This document shows positions 12,301 to 24,015 of a DNA stretch of 64,000 nt, in pieces. The position numbers and the translations under genes were made by a program. The stretch covers positions 11,057,167 through 11,121,166 of the forward strand of contig CM056587.1 in the NCBI GenBank assembly GCA_029721435.1. The letters are read 5' to 3'. The DNA is from Gymnothorax reevesii. Its lineage: Eukaryota > Chordata > Actinopteri > Anguilliformes > Muraenidae. How positions within the stretch are numbered: the stretch's first letter is position 1; every line of letters begins with the position of its first letter. Below the pieces are notes generated by a model, which searched no databases, was not told the DNA's origin, and was given only the letters and a program-made list of their open reading frames with translations.

Positions 12301-13603
12301 TTGTTTATATGTGCCAGCTACCTTACGCTCCCAAGTCCTGGAATGGGGACACGCATCCAGACTGTCCTGCCACCCTGGTATCCGCCGCACTAAGAACTTT
12401 ATTCTTCAGAGGTTTTGGTGGCCAGAACTCACTCAAGATGTCCAGGGCTTCGTTGCTGCTTGCTCGGTCTGTGCCCAGGCTAAGACTTCTCACCAACCAC
12501 CTCAAGGTTTATTGCAGCCCCTTCCTACACCACACCGCCCCTGGTCCCATATTGCTCTTGATTTTATCACAGGCCTTCCCTCATCCAATCACCACACCAC
12601 CATTCTCACAATTGTTGATAGATTCTCCAAAGCAGTTCACTTAGTTCCCCTCACTAAACTCCCTTCTGCTCAAGACACTGCCAACCTAGTAATCCAACAT
12701 GTCATTAGACTCCACGGCATACCCACTGATATCACTTCCGATCGCGGCCCCCAGTTCACTGCACTTTTTTGGAGAACATTCTTTAAAGCTTTAGGCACTT
12801 CAGTCAGTTTGTCATCAGGTTTCCACCCCCAGACTAATGGCCAGACCGAGCGAGCTAACCAGTGTGTGGAAAGTGTTTTACGATGTCTCTGTATTAGGAA
12901 CCCCTCCTCCTGGAGCTATCAGTTACCGTGGGTGGAATACGCGTTGAACAGCCACACCTCTGCTGCCTCCGGCGTCTCCCCCTTCAAAGCCTGCCTGGGC
13001 TACCAGCCCCCTTTGTTCCCGTCCCAGGAGGAGGAGGTAGCTGTCCCCTCAGTCCGCGAATTCGTCCGTAGGTGCAGACGCACCTGGACTGCCACCCGCC
13101 AGGCCCTGCTCAGGTCGGTCGCTCGGATGAAAGAACAGGCCGACAAGAGACGCACCGCGGCGCCCATGTACCGACCTGGGCAGCGGGTCTGGTTGTCTTC
13201 AAGGGACATTCCCCTCAGAGGTAACGGGGGTAAGCTTTTCCCCAAATTCCTGGGCCCTTTCACCATTGAAAGGGTCCTAAGTCCCACTGCCGTTCGCCTC
13301 CGTCTCCCCCTGTCCATGCGACGCATACACCCCACTTTCCATGTGTCCCAGTTAAAACCTGCAGTAACCCACCCCCTGTCCTCTGGACCTGATCCCCCAC
13401 CACCCGCCCGGATCATCAACGGAGGCGAAGCCTACACGGTCCGTGCCCTCCTGGACTCTCGTCGACGAGGCAGAGGACTGCAGTACCTCGTCGACTGGGA
13501 GGGTTACGGACCTGAACATCGCAGTTGGGTGCCAGCAAGGCACATATTGGATAAAAACCTCATCAAAGACTTTCATGCTAGTCACCAGAGACTTTCAGGT
13601 TGA
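9344..13603 (+). CDS. Gag-Pol polyprotein with C-terminal chromodomain
   Basis: One uninterrupted frame of 1419 residues. The frame is open further upstream to 8990 but without AUG; the first AUG, at 9344 in context ACCATGA, lies just after the PBS and is the likely start. Domain order: N-terminal glutamine-rich coiled coil; Ty3-type capsid region (about residues 75-260); a CCHC zinc knuckle, [14 protein letters not shown] (298-311); aspartic protease with DTGA at 358; reverse transcriptase with YLDD at 672-675; RNase H (catalytic D about 821); integrase with a zinc-binding HHCC region from about 1003 and catalytic D1073, D1133 and E1169 (DD35E); and a chromodomain around YLVDWEGY (from 1381). 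All catalytic motifs that I checked are present. Gag and Pol are fused in a single frame, as in Tf1. The chromodomain probably directs integration to particular chromatin. The gene is driven by the LTR promoter. Confidence 0.95.
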   Translation: MTEPASDQSLQEAVHQQGAQLEFQERQLQALMQHMQTMSLQMADLTRSVQDAQRLQSPQPAVHATPAPASAPPLPVCEPRLPPPERYDGNPGACRAFLTQCKLIFSLQPSSFPTERARVAFIITQLTGRAKQWATAAWEADLPCVQTSNLLGEEMRRIFDRTKLGHEARREILRIRQGSRSVADYAIDFQTLATNSRWGHRALFDAFFNGLSEALKDELVSRELPEDLDDLVDLAIRVDSRLEERRRFASRRRPNPLLQSTLPLPPPTGDSPEPEPMQLGRTRIPVEEKNRRRREGACFYCGKGGHHIAQCPNKRSSPGAQRRVVIGVTPVQETKNRTCLPVILEWGGGSKSTLALIDTGAEENLIDVELAQEWGIPTERIFPDRVANSLSGQKIAQITHATSPIKLKTSGNHHETIQLLLLHSPHAPIVLGHPWMAKHLPNIDWRRNEVKGWSPNCSLACLHNAREPQHSPSQEEIPDLEKVPLEFHDLKEVFSKSRATSLPPHRPYDCTIDLKPGTMPPRGRLYSLSRPETQAMEKYLSESLAAGIIRPSSSPAGAGFFFVSKKDGSLRPCIDYRGLNEISVKNRYPLPLMNTAFDLLQGAKIFTKLDLRNAYHLVRIREGDEWKTAFNTPTGHWEYLVLPFGLTNAPAVFQNLVNDVLRDMINKFVFVYLDDILIFSESQEAHVKHVRQVLRRLLENRLFVKAEKCEFNVETTTFLGYIISPDTIRMDPLKVEAVTNWPRPEDRKSLQRFLGFANFYRRFIRNYSSVAAPLTALTSSKSKFLWSEKAEEAFNDLKARFTSAPILTIPNPELQFIVEVDASNIGAGAILSQRSTEDGKVHPCAFFSRRLSSAERNYDIGNRELLAVKLALEEWRQWLEGSKVPFIVWTDHKNLEYLQTAKRLNPRQARWALFFSRFNFHIAYRPGSKNVKPDALSRCFEIQEEEINKDTILPKEAFINALCLDIEREVRNAQNNAATPSACPTNCLYVPATLRSQVLEWGHASRLSCHPGIRRTKNFILQRFWWPELTQDVQGFVAACSVCAQAKTSHQPPQGLLQPLPTPHRPWSHIALDFITGLPSSNHHTTILTIVDRFSKAVHLVPLTKLPSAQDTANLVIQHVIRLHGIPTDITSDRGPQFTALFWRTFFKALGTSVSLSSGFHPQTNGQTERANQCVESVLRCLCIRNPSSWSYQLPWVEYALNSHTSAASGVSPFKACLGYQPPLFPSQEEEVAVPSVREFVRRCRRTWTATRQALLRSVARMKEQADKRRTAAPMYRPGQRVWLSSRDIPLRGNGGKLFPKFLGPFTIERVLSPTAVRLRLPLSMRRIHPTFHVSQLKPAVTHPLSSGPDPPPPARIINGGEAYTVRALLDSRRRGRGLQYLVDWEGYGPEHRSWVPARHILDKNLIKDFHASHQRLSG

Positions 13604-13622
13604 ACGCCAGGAGTCGTTCGTT

Positions 13623-13632
13623 GGGAGGGGGG
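13623..13632 (+). other. Polypurine tract
   Basis: GGGAGGGGGG lies three bases before the 3' LTR. It is the expected RNase H-resistant primer for plus-strand DNA synthesis. Confidence 0.8.
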
Positions 13633-13635
13633 TTC

Positions 13636-14736
13636 TGTTGGGATTCTGGATTCTGCTGTCATGTTAAGTTCTGTGCCTGGCCTAGCCATGTTTTCATTTT
13701 CATGCTTTGCACTTTGTCTCCCCTGTCTTGTCAGGTGTGTATCTTTGCTCACGGTCCCTTGTCTTGTGTGACACTCATTCGGGTAATTTATTGGTTTCTG
13801 GGTTTCAATCTTCTTTCATTATCTCGTGTTCTTCCTTCCTCTCTCTTTTACTGTCTTACTAACACATACTAACAGTTTATTGTTTTTGCTAAATACTAAT
13901 CCACACTAACCTTGTATATTTGGACTAACTTACTAACAAGCACTTGGGATTGTATAGCTGCACTTACTAATTGACTAATGATCTCTCAGCTGTCGCCCAA
14001 TTCTAGTCTCCGCCTCCTTGCCTATCCCTAATTATCTCTGCTGCAGTTTTCCACTTTTATCTCATGCTTTCCTTGTCTTTAGACTATGCACTTTTAGTAC
14101 TCCTTAACCGGAGCTGTTGTTTGTACTTAGGTTTGTCTTGTGATCCCTGTCTGCGTTTTGGCTACAGCCAAATTCATGTAATTAGTTTATCCCTCATGTG
14201 TCTCTCCCTAATCATTGTCACCATTGATTGCACCTGTTCTCCCTGGTCATGTGTTTTCCTGGATGTGTATATAAGATGTCTGTTTGCTTCACACTCTTGT
14301 CAGATCGTTCTCCCTAGTTTTCTCGTGCCACGTTTCTCGCCTTGATTGCTCAGTGTTTATCTTTCTGACTGGATTGCTCGACTATTGATTTTGGTTTGCC
14401 CTTTTTGGATATTGTTGCATCTGTGAGTTTTGACCTTTTTCTGCCCGACCTTGATTTTGTGATTACTGCCCTGGTTTTGGATTCGGACTGTCTTTGGCTT
14501 ATGAGTTTGTTTCTCCTCCAAACCTACGCCTGTGTACCGAACCCTTTTTGTCTGACCACGAACTTTGTTATTGGTGCCCTGGTTACGATTCTGGATTACG
14601 CCCATTGGATACTGTTTTTGGATCGTGGACTTTGTACCGTTGCCAGCTCTGTTGGGGGGTTTCCCCCTTCAGAAATAAAGCCTCCTTTTTGCATTCTACT
14701 GGTTGTCGCACTTGGTTCATTTCGTAAATCACAACA
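13636..14736 (+). repeat. 3' LTR of the gypsy element
   Basis: An 1101-bp copy of the 5' LTR, displaced by exactly 5406 bases. I saw no difference between the two on reading. It begins TGTTGGG, ends ACAACA, and is followed by the second GGGAC target copy (14737-14741). Confidence 0.96.
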
Positions 14737-14741
14737 GGGAC

Positions 14742-14865
14742 AGCAGAATGCAGCAAATCCTCCGATCTATGTGGGTGTGCTACATTACTTTCTATAGTTT
14801 TCCAACATGTGACCGAGTCAGGATGAAGCCAATATGATAGTGGTCTCAAAACAAAAGACCAAAAT
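14742..14865 (-). pseudogene. L1/Tx1-like LINE ORF2, continuation upstream of the gypsy insertion
   Basis: The minus strand encodes a piece with SYWLHPDSVTCWKTIES and a SEDLLHSAVP-like stretch, typical of the region of vertebrate L1-type ORF2 that precedes the C-terminal part seen at 7062-8229. The two parts are contiguous once the gypsy element and one copy of its target duplication are disregarded. The upper boundary, where the LINE is 5'-truncated, is uncertain and may lie near 14870. Confidence 0.6.
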
Positions 14866-16000
14866 TAATGTTTCGAAACTTTTTTTTTTAATTCAATGAA
14901 AAAAAAAATGTAATACATCATTTTATAGGAGACCGCAAACGGCCGCTAAATGTGCCTGCATAGACACGGGACTGGCTGCGTGCATATCACAACATCGTAA
15001 CAACTTCAGCCAGAGTAACACAGTTGCATATGCCCGAACAGACTTTCAGAAACAAAGTAACTGCGAGGATGAGGACAAGAAAGAGCTGAGTCGCCAATAG
15101 ACATGTTCTCATCAAACCGAAGTTTCAAACTAGCGCGCAATTTTGCGGTTGTGAAATTAGCCCGATGTCAAATTAGACATCTATTCTTGCTACTTGGAGA
15201 CATGAATAGCGCGCTATTTGATCGGGAATACTTCCCCCAAAATCTTGGTCTAATTCCCGAAATAGTCTGCAAGTTTGGGCACTCGCCAATCAGCCAGTTG
15301 GTCTATTTGTGTTTCAATGACATCTCGATATTATTCTTACTAAATAATTCACATAAATATTGTCTCTGCGTACTTTTTAACTTTGCTGTTTCCCAAAATG
15401 ACTTAGCAGATGTAAGCAGACTACTACATATCCAGGTATAGGTATTCTAATTGTGTGAAATGTAAACCATCATAAAGCCCAGCCTATCTCTATCATTGGA
15501 TTCCTACTAACAATAATTAATTGCATTATATGACAAAGCCACATGCTTAAACTACTCACGTTTAAAAAATATTAATTAAGTTAACAATTTTCTTATTTTC
15601 TTTGATAAATTTTTTATTTTTCTTTCACACTGATTTGCAAATGTATCAAGGTGATTGCTGGGTAATGTGTTATCCAATGTCAAGTCTGTATTTGATTTGA
15701 TCATGTGACCAGGGTGACAGCTGATAGCTCGAGTGCGAAATGTGAAGATCAGACTTACAAGCAAATTTTCTAACTTCCTTTCAAACTTAAAACACTAGTC
15801 AATAAAGAAAAGAAAATAAAGAACAGGAGGAGACAGTAGCAAAGCTTCAAAAACTACGTTCATTCGGCTTTCTTCCAAGCAGTTTCCGCACCGCGGACGA
15901 TTCTCCCTCATGCAACGATGCAGCCAGCTGGTAACAGATCAAGCTAAGATAGCGGTTGACCTAAAGTTAAATAATGATAACTTTCATGGCTATTGCATAT
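14866..16000. other. Non-coding stretch, nothing recognised
   Basis: Only short open frames; the longest plus-strand one (15103-15441, 112 codons) has no recognisable domain. No simple repeats of note. Confidence 0.5.
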
Positions 16001-16356
16001 TGAAACATATGCATTGCTTCCAACCCCTGAGGAAAGAAAAGCGTGAGAAGTCTGGAGTCATGATCACACGTTAAACTGATAAACCTCCATGCACAAGGAC
16101 TTCAGTTCTGCACGAGAATCCCTTACATTTGCGTTGAGTGATTAATTACTGACTACAGCAGGGGAACATAAATTTGCCACAATAACAGACACCGAATGCG
16201 TGGGGGTTGACAGGTATCTGTTATTAATGAAAACTGACCACACCTGATAATGTTAAGAGTTTTTGGAATTTCTTTAATGGTAATTGAAATAAATGATTGA
16301 AAACAATCATTAATTTTCAGGGATTGTTTGAGCCTCCCCTATCGCCAGTTCACCAG

Positions 16357-16360
<4 letters not shown>
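16001..16360 (+). repeat. Unnamed dispersed repeat, uninterrupted copy
   Basis: About 360 bp homologous to 44352-44604 plus 50650-50757. Shared landmarks in order are TTCCAACCCCTGAG, AACAAACCTCCATG-like, ACTACAGCAGGGGAAC-like, TTATTAATGAAAACTGACC, AATGATTGAAAA and CACCAGCCG. No coding capacity is visible. It could be a MITE, a SINE body or a fragment of a larger element. In the second copy it is the target of the DIRS insertion. Confidence 0.75.

Positions 16361-16402
<42 letters not shown>
16361..16402. repeat. (AT)n microsatellite
   Basis: Twenty-one uninterrupted AT dinucleotides directly after the dispersed repeat. Confidence 0.97.
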
Positions 16403-16405
<3 letters not shown>

Positions 16406-17949
16406 TAAGTTCACACAGTGGTGTACATGGTTGAAAAATTAATTCAACTAAAAGTAGAATTCTCGTCAATTATCAACTAGATGTTCAGGCAAACTCTTAA
16501 CATATCATCTGCTCGACGCCCCTTTCAAAAAGCAATAGATCTTGCCAGTAACTGCTTTTTGCCGGAGGACTCAAGATTTTTACAAGCACATTACAGTGAA
16601 ATTTTACAGATAAACACAGAAAAATCAATATCTGCAAGCACTCTTCAACTTTGAACTATTTTAGTTGCTTCAAGCAGGGAGTGTATGCTCTGTTAGGTCA
16701 ATGAAATTAATTTAAAAATAAGACAAATATAAGAGGAAAATGCAACATTTTTTGAATTTGAGTCCATAAATATTTGTAAAATTAGACCCCTGCCCTCTCC
16801 CCAACACAAGAAGAAAATCTGTTCATTTCACATTGCACTGTTCAGTGAAACGGTGATATGAACATTTGAAATATCTTTAAAATATTTTTCTTCCATGTTG
16901 AATTAGGCAAAAAAAAAAGAAGTTTATATCCCTTTTCAGATGTTGTAAATGTAAGATGTGCAAATCGCCATAGATACACACTAAGGAATCAATATTTCTC
17001 ATTTCCTCAGGATTTGAACTTAAATTGCTTCAGTAAAGTAGACAATTGCTTTTGGTGGGCAGCAGCAAGGTACACCCGCAGAACTATGCATTCTCCCTAA
17101 AGGCAAAATTCATAGTCTGACCAAGTGTTTAGACTACAGAAAGGGCTGTTAGGTCCAGAAAACCAATATGGGAACTACGCTAGGCTCCAGAAGTGTTCAT
17201 AACAAAGTTTTTCTTGATTCCAATGAAAACTGTTACCTTTTTGAAAAAGCTAAATTTGGCAGAAAGTAATTGTCCCTGAGCCAACCAGAACAGTAGAATC
17301 ACAATTTCATGCACCAAGATATTCACAGCAATCTAGATCTGACTGTACCCAATTATTGCCTTCCTATTTAAGTCACATTTAAGTCTCCCCACACTCATCG
17401 TCTGGCTTTGCGTTAGCGTTTGTGGTTGAGCAGACCTTTGGTTTCAGTGTTTCTCCGTATTTAGAAATATTTCCTTTGGTTGACTCTCTCTGGCATTTCT
17501 CTTTCTTTGGTTGTTGACTTAGTGACATTCTGTTATTAAACTCATTTTGGAAACAAAGTTCCACCTTGTTCTCTGCCCCCAAGTACACTTTGACTCGCCT
17601 CATCTCAGAATGTTGCTTCATCTCATGGACTGCATTGTCAGGCATACGGTTGTGTCAACGACACTAAACAGAGGATGGCCCGTGTGACAATGCGCACGTT
17701 CCCAAAGGACAGGGATTTAATACGCCGTGGGCTTATAAACTCACACAATTGCACATTGCATATCACTGATCAGGGATGCTTTGTATACACTCTCAGCCGC
17801 TGTGCTCACGTCACGATCCCGTGCTTTCGCGGGCTGAAACTCTGTCTCGCGTGGCTTGAGTTCAAAACTATGGCGGCCTTCGTTTTGGATTTTATCATGG
17901 AAATTATGGGCAATTATCCCCAATTAGGTGGAAAGGACTAATTATCTTG
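16403..17949. other. Non-coding stretch, nothing recognised
   Basis: AT-rich sequence. Two 88-codon frames on opposite strands near 17.4-17.9 kb have no recognisable domain, and I do not call them genes. Confidence 0.5.
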
Positions 17950-18625
17950 CGGAAATACTGGAGGGGGGCGCTGTTGGACTTTGTTGCAGTCAATACAAGT
18001 CAAAACTGATAAGCGTGAAAATTCTCCTTTAAAACTGTTCAATTTATTGTATTTTTAGCCTAGTGGTGCTATAGGAAAAGTTATAGGCTCACCAACATCA
18101 CCTCTATACACCAGGAACAATCATATAAGTTATTAAACGATTTCTTTCGAAACTGTCTGGTTTGGAAACGTCTTGAAACATGAAAACTGTCTTGCATTTT
18201 GAAACATTAAATTTGGCCGTATGGAAGTTCTAAAGGAAACATTGCATCACCACTTGAATAGGTAACTCCTCGATGCACCTGGAGAACTGAAAACAGATTT
18301 ATCATGATTTCCATTCAAGCTTTTTGAATTGTAGCAATTTTTAAAAAATAGACGTTTTGCCTGGTAGTTTTTTTACTGTTTGATGAGTGACATTAAAAAT
18401 AGCCCCTCTGTATGCACCAGAAATCATTACAAGTGTGGCATGATTTCCATCAAAACTGTTTGAGTTATTGAATTTCGAAATGTAAACTTTGATGCCACAG
18501 AAAAGGTCCTGCTGCAGTCACTCAAAACAATAGGGTTTGTCTTCTTTGCACCTGGAATACACCCAAGAAGTTTCATGTAATTCCCATAAAAACTGTTCCA
18601 GTTATTGTGCTAATATGAAGGATCT
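17950..18625. repeat. Degenerate tandem array, unit about 135-170 bp
   Basis: Four to five diverged units. Each has a CACC(A/T)GGA-like start (near 18104, 18273, 18410 and 18545) followed by a CATGATTTCCAT-like segment and an AAACTGTT-like segment before an A/T-rich end. Units are heavily diverged in length and sequence, so the array is old. Confidence 0.5.
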
Positions 18626-20884
18626 GCACCAGCGGTGGTGGTATCCTGGGAAAATCGGTGGTATCCCTGAAAACTCTGGGCTATAATCACTACTCCACCT
18701 GATCCTATACTGGCAAAAGTATGGATTTAGTTTGTATTTGCGGTCATTGTTCATGAGAGTTTTGATTTTTCAGGAAGGATTTTGAGCAGGTTCTGAAAGC
18801 CAATCTTTGCAGTATATTTAGCATTGAAGTACTGTGCACCAGAATATGCTTCATGAGAGAAGTCCTCGATTTGAATGAGAAATTTACCCAGTTTTTCTTT
18901 TAAATAAGGCTTTTAAGTTTCAGTTCTGACAGGACAGTGGAAGTTTGGTTCAGAAAAGACGTTGAAATTGGAAAAAAATAATAACTTTCTTCTAAGGGAG
19001 CGCAAATCCCAGTTCTGTGTGAGCTGGAAATGCATAAATAAATGTCATGTACAACACATAAAGATAATTACACTCCCATGATATTTATCCATCCATGCCT
19101 TTTCAAACAAGGGAAGAAAGGGAACCAAAATTGCTTTGACTATAAAAGAAAATTAGCCTCGGGTTTTAATTACAGTATGTCTTCCCATGATAGGTTGAAA
19201 CATTTTTTTCTTTTTTTTTCATGAGAGGAACACAAGCTGATTCTCACAGTTTCTTTCAATAACTTATTTTTCACTTCTCTTCTGCTCCCATTTACAAATC
19301 CTGTATCCCTGGAGTTAAGTAATAATTAATTACCAGCAGTGTACACCGGATTGCTTTTAGCATATGCTGTAAGCATTGGCTTTTTTGAAGAACTATCAAT
19401 TAAGGAGTTTCTGAACTGGACCAATGTGTATTGACAGGGAGTGTCAGGGTAAAGTACTATTGATTGTTTCAGATCATGTGTATAGCAAAACCAATTAGTT
19501 TCAAGTCTGTACACTTAGTTGAAATACATTTTAATAGTCTTTGGCCATGTCTTTAAACAGAAATGTATCTTTTTGTGTGTGTGTGTGTCTTTAAAAGTGG
19601 AGAATTATTTTCACAAATTTACAAGAATTTGTTTTTATGGCTGAATTTTTTCAATAATTAAGTAAAAAGGATAATTTGATCCACTTTATTGTGCTTTTAG
19701 AGCCAAAAGAGGAGTCAGCATTAAGGGTAAATGTCATTTTCACAATAGGACATCTATATCTGAGACAGACAAAACAATAAATGAAGCAGGAATCAAAAGC
19801 ATGTTAAATCTTTTTTTTTTTTTCACTGTGAGGTCTCTCCTTTGTTTATCACCATATTGTTTCTAATAAGAGGTACAACAACATTAGCAACGGAACACCA
19901 TATTAAAAGATTACACAGAAAAATTACTCTGCAGATGAACAGGCCCATAAATTACCCCACTGAGTTTAGTCATCAGGCCATTAGTTTAAGTCTTAAGTGA
20001 CTGCGGGTGACTGCACCGATGCTTACAAAGTTTTCTTTTTTTCATATTTTAGATTTCCTTTGCCCCTGTCAAATGCTAAGCATGTTGTGGAGACTATAAA
20101 ATGGAAAATTAATCATTGTGACATTGCACATTACCCATGTTTGTTTATGTCATCCGTCTAAGCTGATACATTGCGGAACTAGAGCTTACCAAAGCTGCAG
20201 TGGGCCAACTGGATATTGTTTCAGTGTACAGAGTAACAGTTGAAATAGCCTTTCAAGCACAGGTTGACTATGTGGTAAGCAAAAATATTTTTTTTCATTC
20301 TCACGTTCTTTTGCTTTGATGGCTTGGATTGAACTGATTTGAAATTTTACAACGTATGTTTGAAATCTCAAAACATTGAGTTTGTCTATACTTTTTAATA
20401 TATTACATATAAAATTGTTTCCTTGATGTCAAATTATTAATAACTATGTTAATGGTAATAATAATAATAATTATTATTATTATTATAATATGGGGATGGA
20501 GTACCAGAAATACCTAAATTTGACAAAGGAGTCAGTAAGTAAATACAGTAATAAATCAGGAACCAATTTAACATAATATCTCAATGTTTACTTCCTTATA
20601 AATTTCAATATCTATTTCTGCATCTCTTTTTACATTTGTATATCTCCATCAAAGTGATAATGATATCCACCTATCCATCAGCAAGTATACAGCACAGACT
20701 GATCAATTTCATTTCATACTGATTGCTACTTAATCTTCGTTCCCTGACCCAATAATTGATCCTGGTCCACCGACAGCACAGAGATTAAAATCCATTACAT
20801 TCCAGCTTAAGAAATTAAATTTGGAATTTCTCAAAGGTGTGTTGAGCTGAGTCTGTCGTCACAAGACAATGACGGAATAAGCTA
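18626..20884. other. Non-coding stretch with minor simple repeats
   Basis: AT-rich, no recognisable gene. A short GT run lies near 19575-19588, and an AAT array turning into ATT (a small palindrome) lies at about 20455-20490. Confidence 0.5.
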
Positions 20885-21140
20885 TAAATGGACTGCATGT
20901 GAATAGCACTTTTCTAGTCTAACGACCACTCAAAGCGCTGTAAACTATATGCCTCGTGTTCACTCGTTCGTACAGTAATGGCGGAGACTACCATGCAAGG
21001 CACCAGTGCGATCATCAGGAGCAGCTCAGGACTCAGGGTCTTGCTCATGGCCACTTTGACACTTACTGAGTCGGGGATCAAGCCAGGAACCTCCCAATTT
21101 CTATGCTTCAACTTCTGAGGTTCGGGGGTGGGGGGTCGGA
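20885..21140. repeat. Dispersed repeat of a kind common in fish
   Basis: Contains AGCACTTTTCTAGTCTAACG, CACTCAAAGCGCTGTAA, AATGGCGGAGACTACCATGC and TCTTGCTCATGGCCACTTTG. I recall this order as a repeat found throughout teleost genomes. I cannot assign it to a class, and it has no coding capacity here. Confidence 0.5.
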
Positions 21141-21229
21141 ACAATAGCAGAAGCTCCCATTGGAGACTGGTGTTCGATTCCATTTTCCAATGGCAAGTTT
21201 CATATTTCGAACTATGAGCCATGGCTGTC

Positions 21230-23971
21230 TATTAGAAGCCTGAACTCTCTATTAAAAACCATGATTGCCTTTTCTTATCCCTGAACCCAAATCTTAACTT
21301 AATCATAACCCTAACATTAACCTTTAGGAAGCACAAACTTTAACCAAAGTTACAATGTTGTCCTGACAGTGTGCTCTGGAAATCGCAGTGCCACTGTTAT
21401 TTAAGCTAATTGAGGGAATGCTCCTATGCAGGGAATGGACCCAGGGAGGGTCCTTTGTGTAGAATCAGAGGATGGGTAACGAATGACTGATACCGGTTGT
21501 TTGGTTGTGACTTTACTCAGGACTTGTTGCTCGAGCTCGGAGAACTGGGAGCCTGTTTTTCTGAATGCAAAAATCCACCTCCTGCCATTTTCCGTCTGTC
21601 TGCCTACACCTGTAATGATGCTGCTTTGACCTGATATTAACAACTTATCCTCAAAACAAAATGACCATATAGGTTATTTGTTCCCTACTCTCTGATACGA
21701 CCCGTAGGACCGTTTGTGATACCACCCATTGGAGCGTTTCCTCAAATGCTGCAACTGCAGCACTGAACCAAAAACAAATATTTAGAAAGACACTGTGGCT
21801 CTGCTTAAAGTCAGTGCTGCCTAAAAGTTAGGGTTAGGGTAAGGTTAGGATTTAGTATTAGGGGAACTCAGATGATGTAAAAGTGATTTCAGAATTAATC
21901 TGATGAGGACAGGTGATAAGGTACAAACAGAATCTGAGAGTTAAGTGTAATTAAAATTTTTTTTTTGATTTCTGTCAAAGCCAAGCGAGCATCCCCATGT
22001 AAAGTGAACAATGGTTACAGTGCAATTCAAAGATGCATGCCGAACCGAGCTGAGTCAAAAGTAGATCATCCACGAAGCCTGTGTGTAAGTGAGGAATGTT
22101 TGCTGCAAGCCATTTTGCAGGGCAACAGTGGTATCGACATGATCTTGATCCACAGGCTTGTGTGCAAAAAAAAGCCCTTACTAGTCAATGACCAAAGGTG
22201 GGCTTCTACATTTTACTGACAATGGACGGGTTGAACCTGATGAGGATATCTTTACAAATATCATCTCTTAGAGCAGGAGCTGGTGGGTCTATCTCCTGGG
22301 ATTTCTGTTCAACAATACCAAGAAAACTATTAGTGAAATGTTAACGGTCGCAGTGGCACAAACCCCCACCCCCAAATAAATAAATAAATAAATATATTAA
22401 TACCTCACACATCTTGCATGGAGCTGTGGTCACACCTGGAATGTTAATCAGCCTTTTATCTCACTGGTCATCCAAATATTTCATCTACTGCATGTGCCAG
22501 TCAGCGATAAAGCCATGGTGAGACAGGAGATTGCTTTATTGGAAGAGACCTGAGACCTGTCCGTGAGCTCTATTCATCAAAGTCACCAGTTTTCCAGCAG
22601 CAAGAGCTATTCCCGCTCCAATTACTTCCCTGTTCCCAGTGCCAAAACATATCTGGTGCAGTAAACCTTAAACTGTCAAACTGAATGCATAGGTCAAGGT
22701 GGACATGCGAGAAGATAGTATCTGTGGAGTGAATTAGCAAGAGCTTAGATATCCACCTTATCGACAGGCTTAAACTGCCCGCCCATACCTATTTGTGAGA
22801 TGAAAAACAACATTTTTCACAAAACTGTCAAAAGATTTCTAAAAGCCTGCAACATAAATTTGTAAAGTATTTTAGCAAAAGCAACGTCAATTGTATATCA
22901 GTATTTAAAAATGGTTACCGGTTCATTTATCTGCCTGTGGCTTGGATGTGCACTGATCAACATGGGCTTAATGAAAATGAATTGAGCGCCATGCTACTTG
23001 GAGTACAGCTTCTTATTCAATGAGTCTTCTGAAGACATGCCTTGCAGTCTGTTTTATAGCGATACAACTGTGATGTAATTCTGAACACACATTCCACAGG
23101 TGAAAACTCATGATGTCCATTTCCTTGTAGCTGAACACATTTACCTCATTAAAACATGCTTCGGCTTTAAATAAAACATTTATATTACATTAACAGCACT
23201 GTACGTTCTCTCTTTCAAAAGCTATACTAGCAATACCAGCCATTCTATTTAGTGTATTTAGTGGATTGTGCAGTGTGATAATACTAAGACAAAGATTTCA
23301 TTTCTATCAGTACATTACGCCGCTGAATAAGTAAATAATTTTAAAGCCTTGTAATAATTATGTGCATATAGAAAACATCAAACTAAATCCCTTTGAAAAC
23401 AAAAATAGGATATTTCATTAAGCCCAATAATAATAATAAAAAATAAATAAATAGTATATAAGAAAATATTATCAGAGGAATTTACTTATGCAACATCCTT
23501 CGCAAGATTTTCATGTGACAGACATAAAAATGGAATACATTCACTTATAATAAGAATCAATCAGTTGCACGACATTATAAAATAAGAATTTGATGTTGAA
23601 ATCTGAGTAAATATAAAGTCTTCCACACTGTTATTTGGGTGTTGCTTTTTTCCCCTCCTCTGATAAGGGAGATTTTCCTTGCCACTGTAGCCTCTGGGGT
23701 ACTGGTGGGGATCTTTTGTTCTTGGTTTGACATTTGTACAGTATTTTGCAATGAAGTCTTTTGACGAAAGTGTTAAACAAATGATATTGAAATTGTATCG
23801 TCTCCATAGTGTTCAGCAGTAGCAGTGAGTGGTGCTTCCTGATGGAGTTTGCGTCTGTCGCTTTACAGAGCCTCCAGCAGGCTGCGTTTGGAAGGGTGCT
23901 GCTGCTCCCTACAGTTTAAAAATGTTTCTCTTTATATAAACCCTTATATTCCTGCTTTACGCAATGCTCTG

Positions 23972-24015
<44 letters not shown>

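Larger units (their letters stand above)
8230..14736 (+). mobile_element. Complete Ty3/gypsy chromovirus (Tf1/sushi-like)
   Basis: This is a full-length LTR retrotransposon. It has two 1101-bp TG...CA LTRs, a predicted self-priming site, one long Gag-Pol frame and a polypurine tract. A 5-bp target duplication, GGGAC, lies at 8225-8229 and 14737-14741. The LTRs appear identical on reading: the offset is constant (5406) at both ends and in the middle, and the translated frames inside them are the same. That indicates a recent insertion. The element sits in the opposite orientation inside an older L1-like LINE. It has every part expected of an autonomous element. Confidence 0.96.

Noticed and set aside
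12108..12644. 178-codon frame inside the gypsy integrase
   Set aside because: An overlapping shadow of the intact Gag-Pol frame, without domain content.
17675..17941. 88-codon frame (and its minus-strand neighbour at 17379-17645)
   Set aside because: No domain, no splice or promoter support, and a length expected by chance.
21829..21852. TTAGGG-like patch
   Set aside because: Only two or three degenerate units, too short to call an interstitial telomere.
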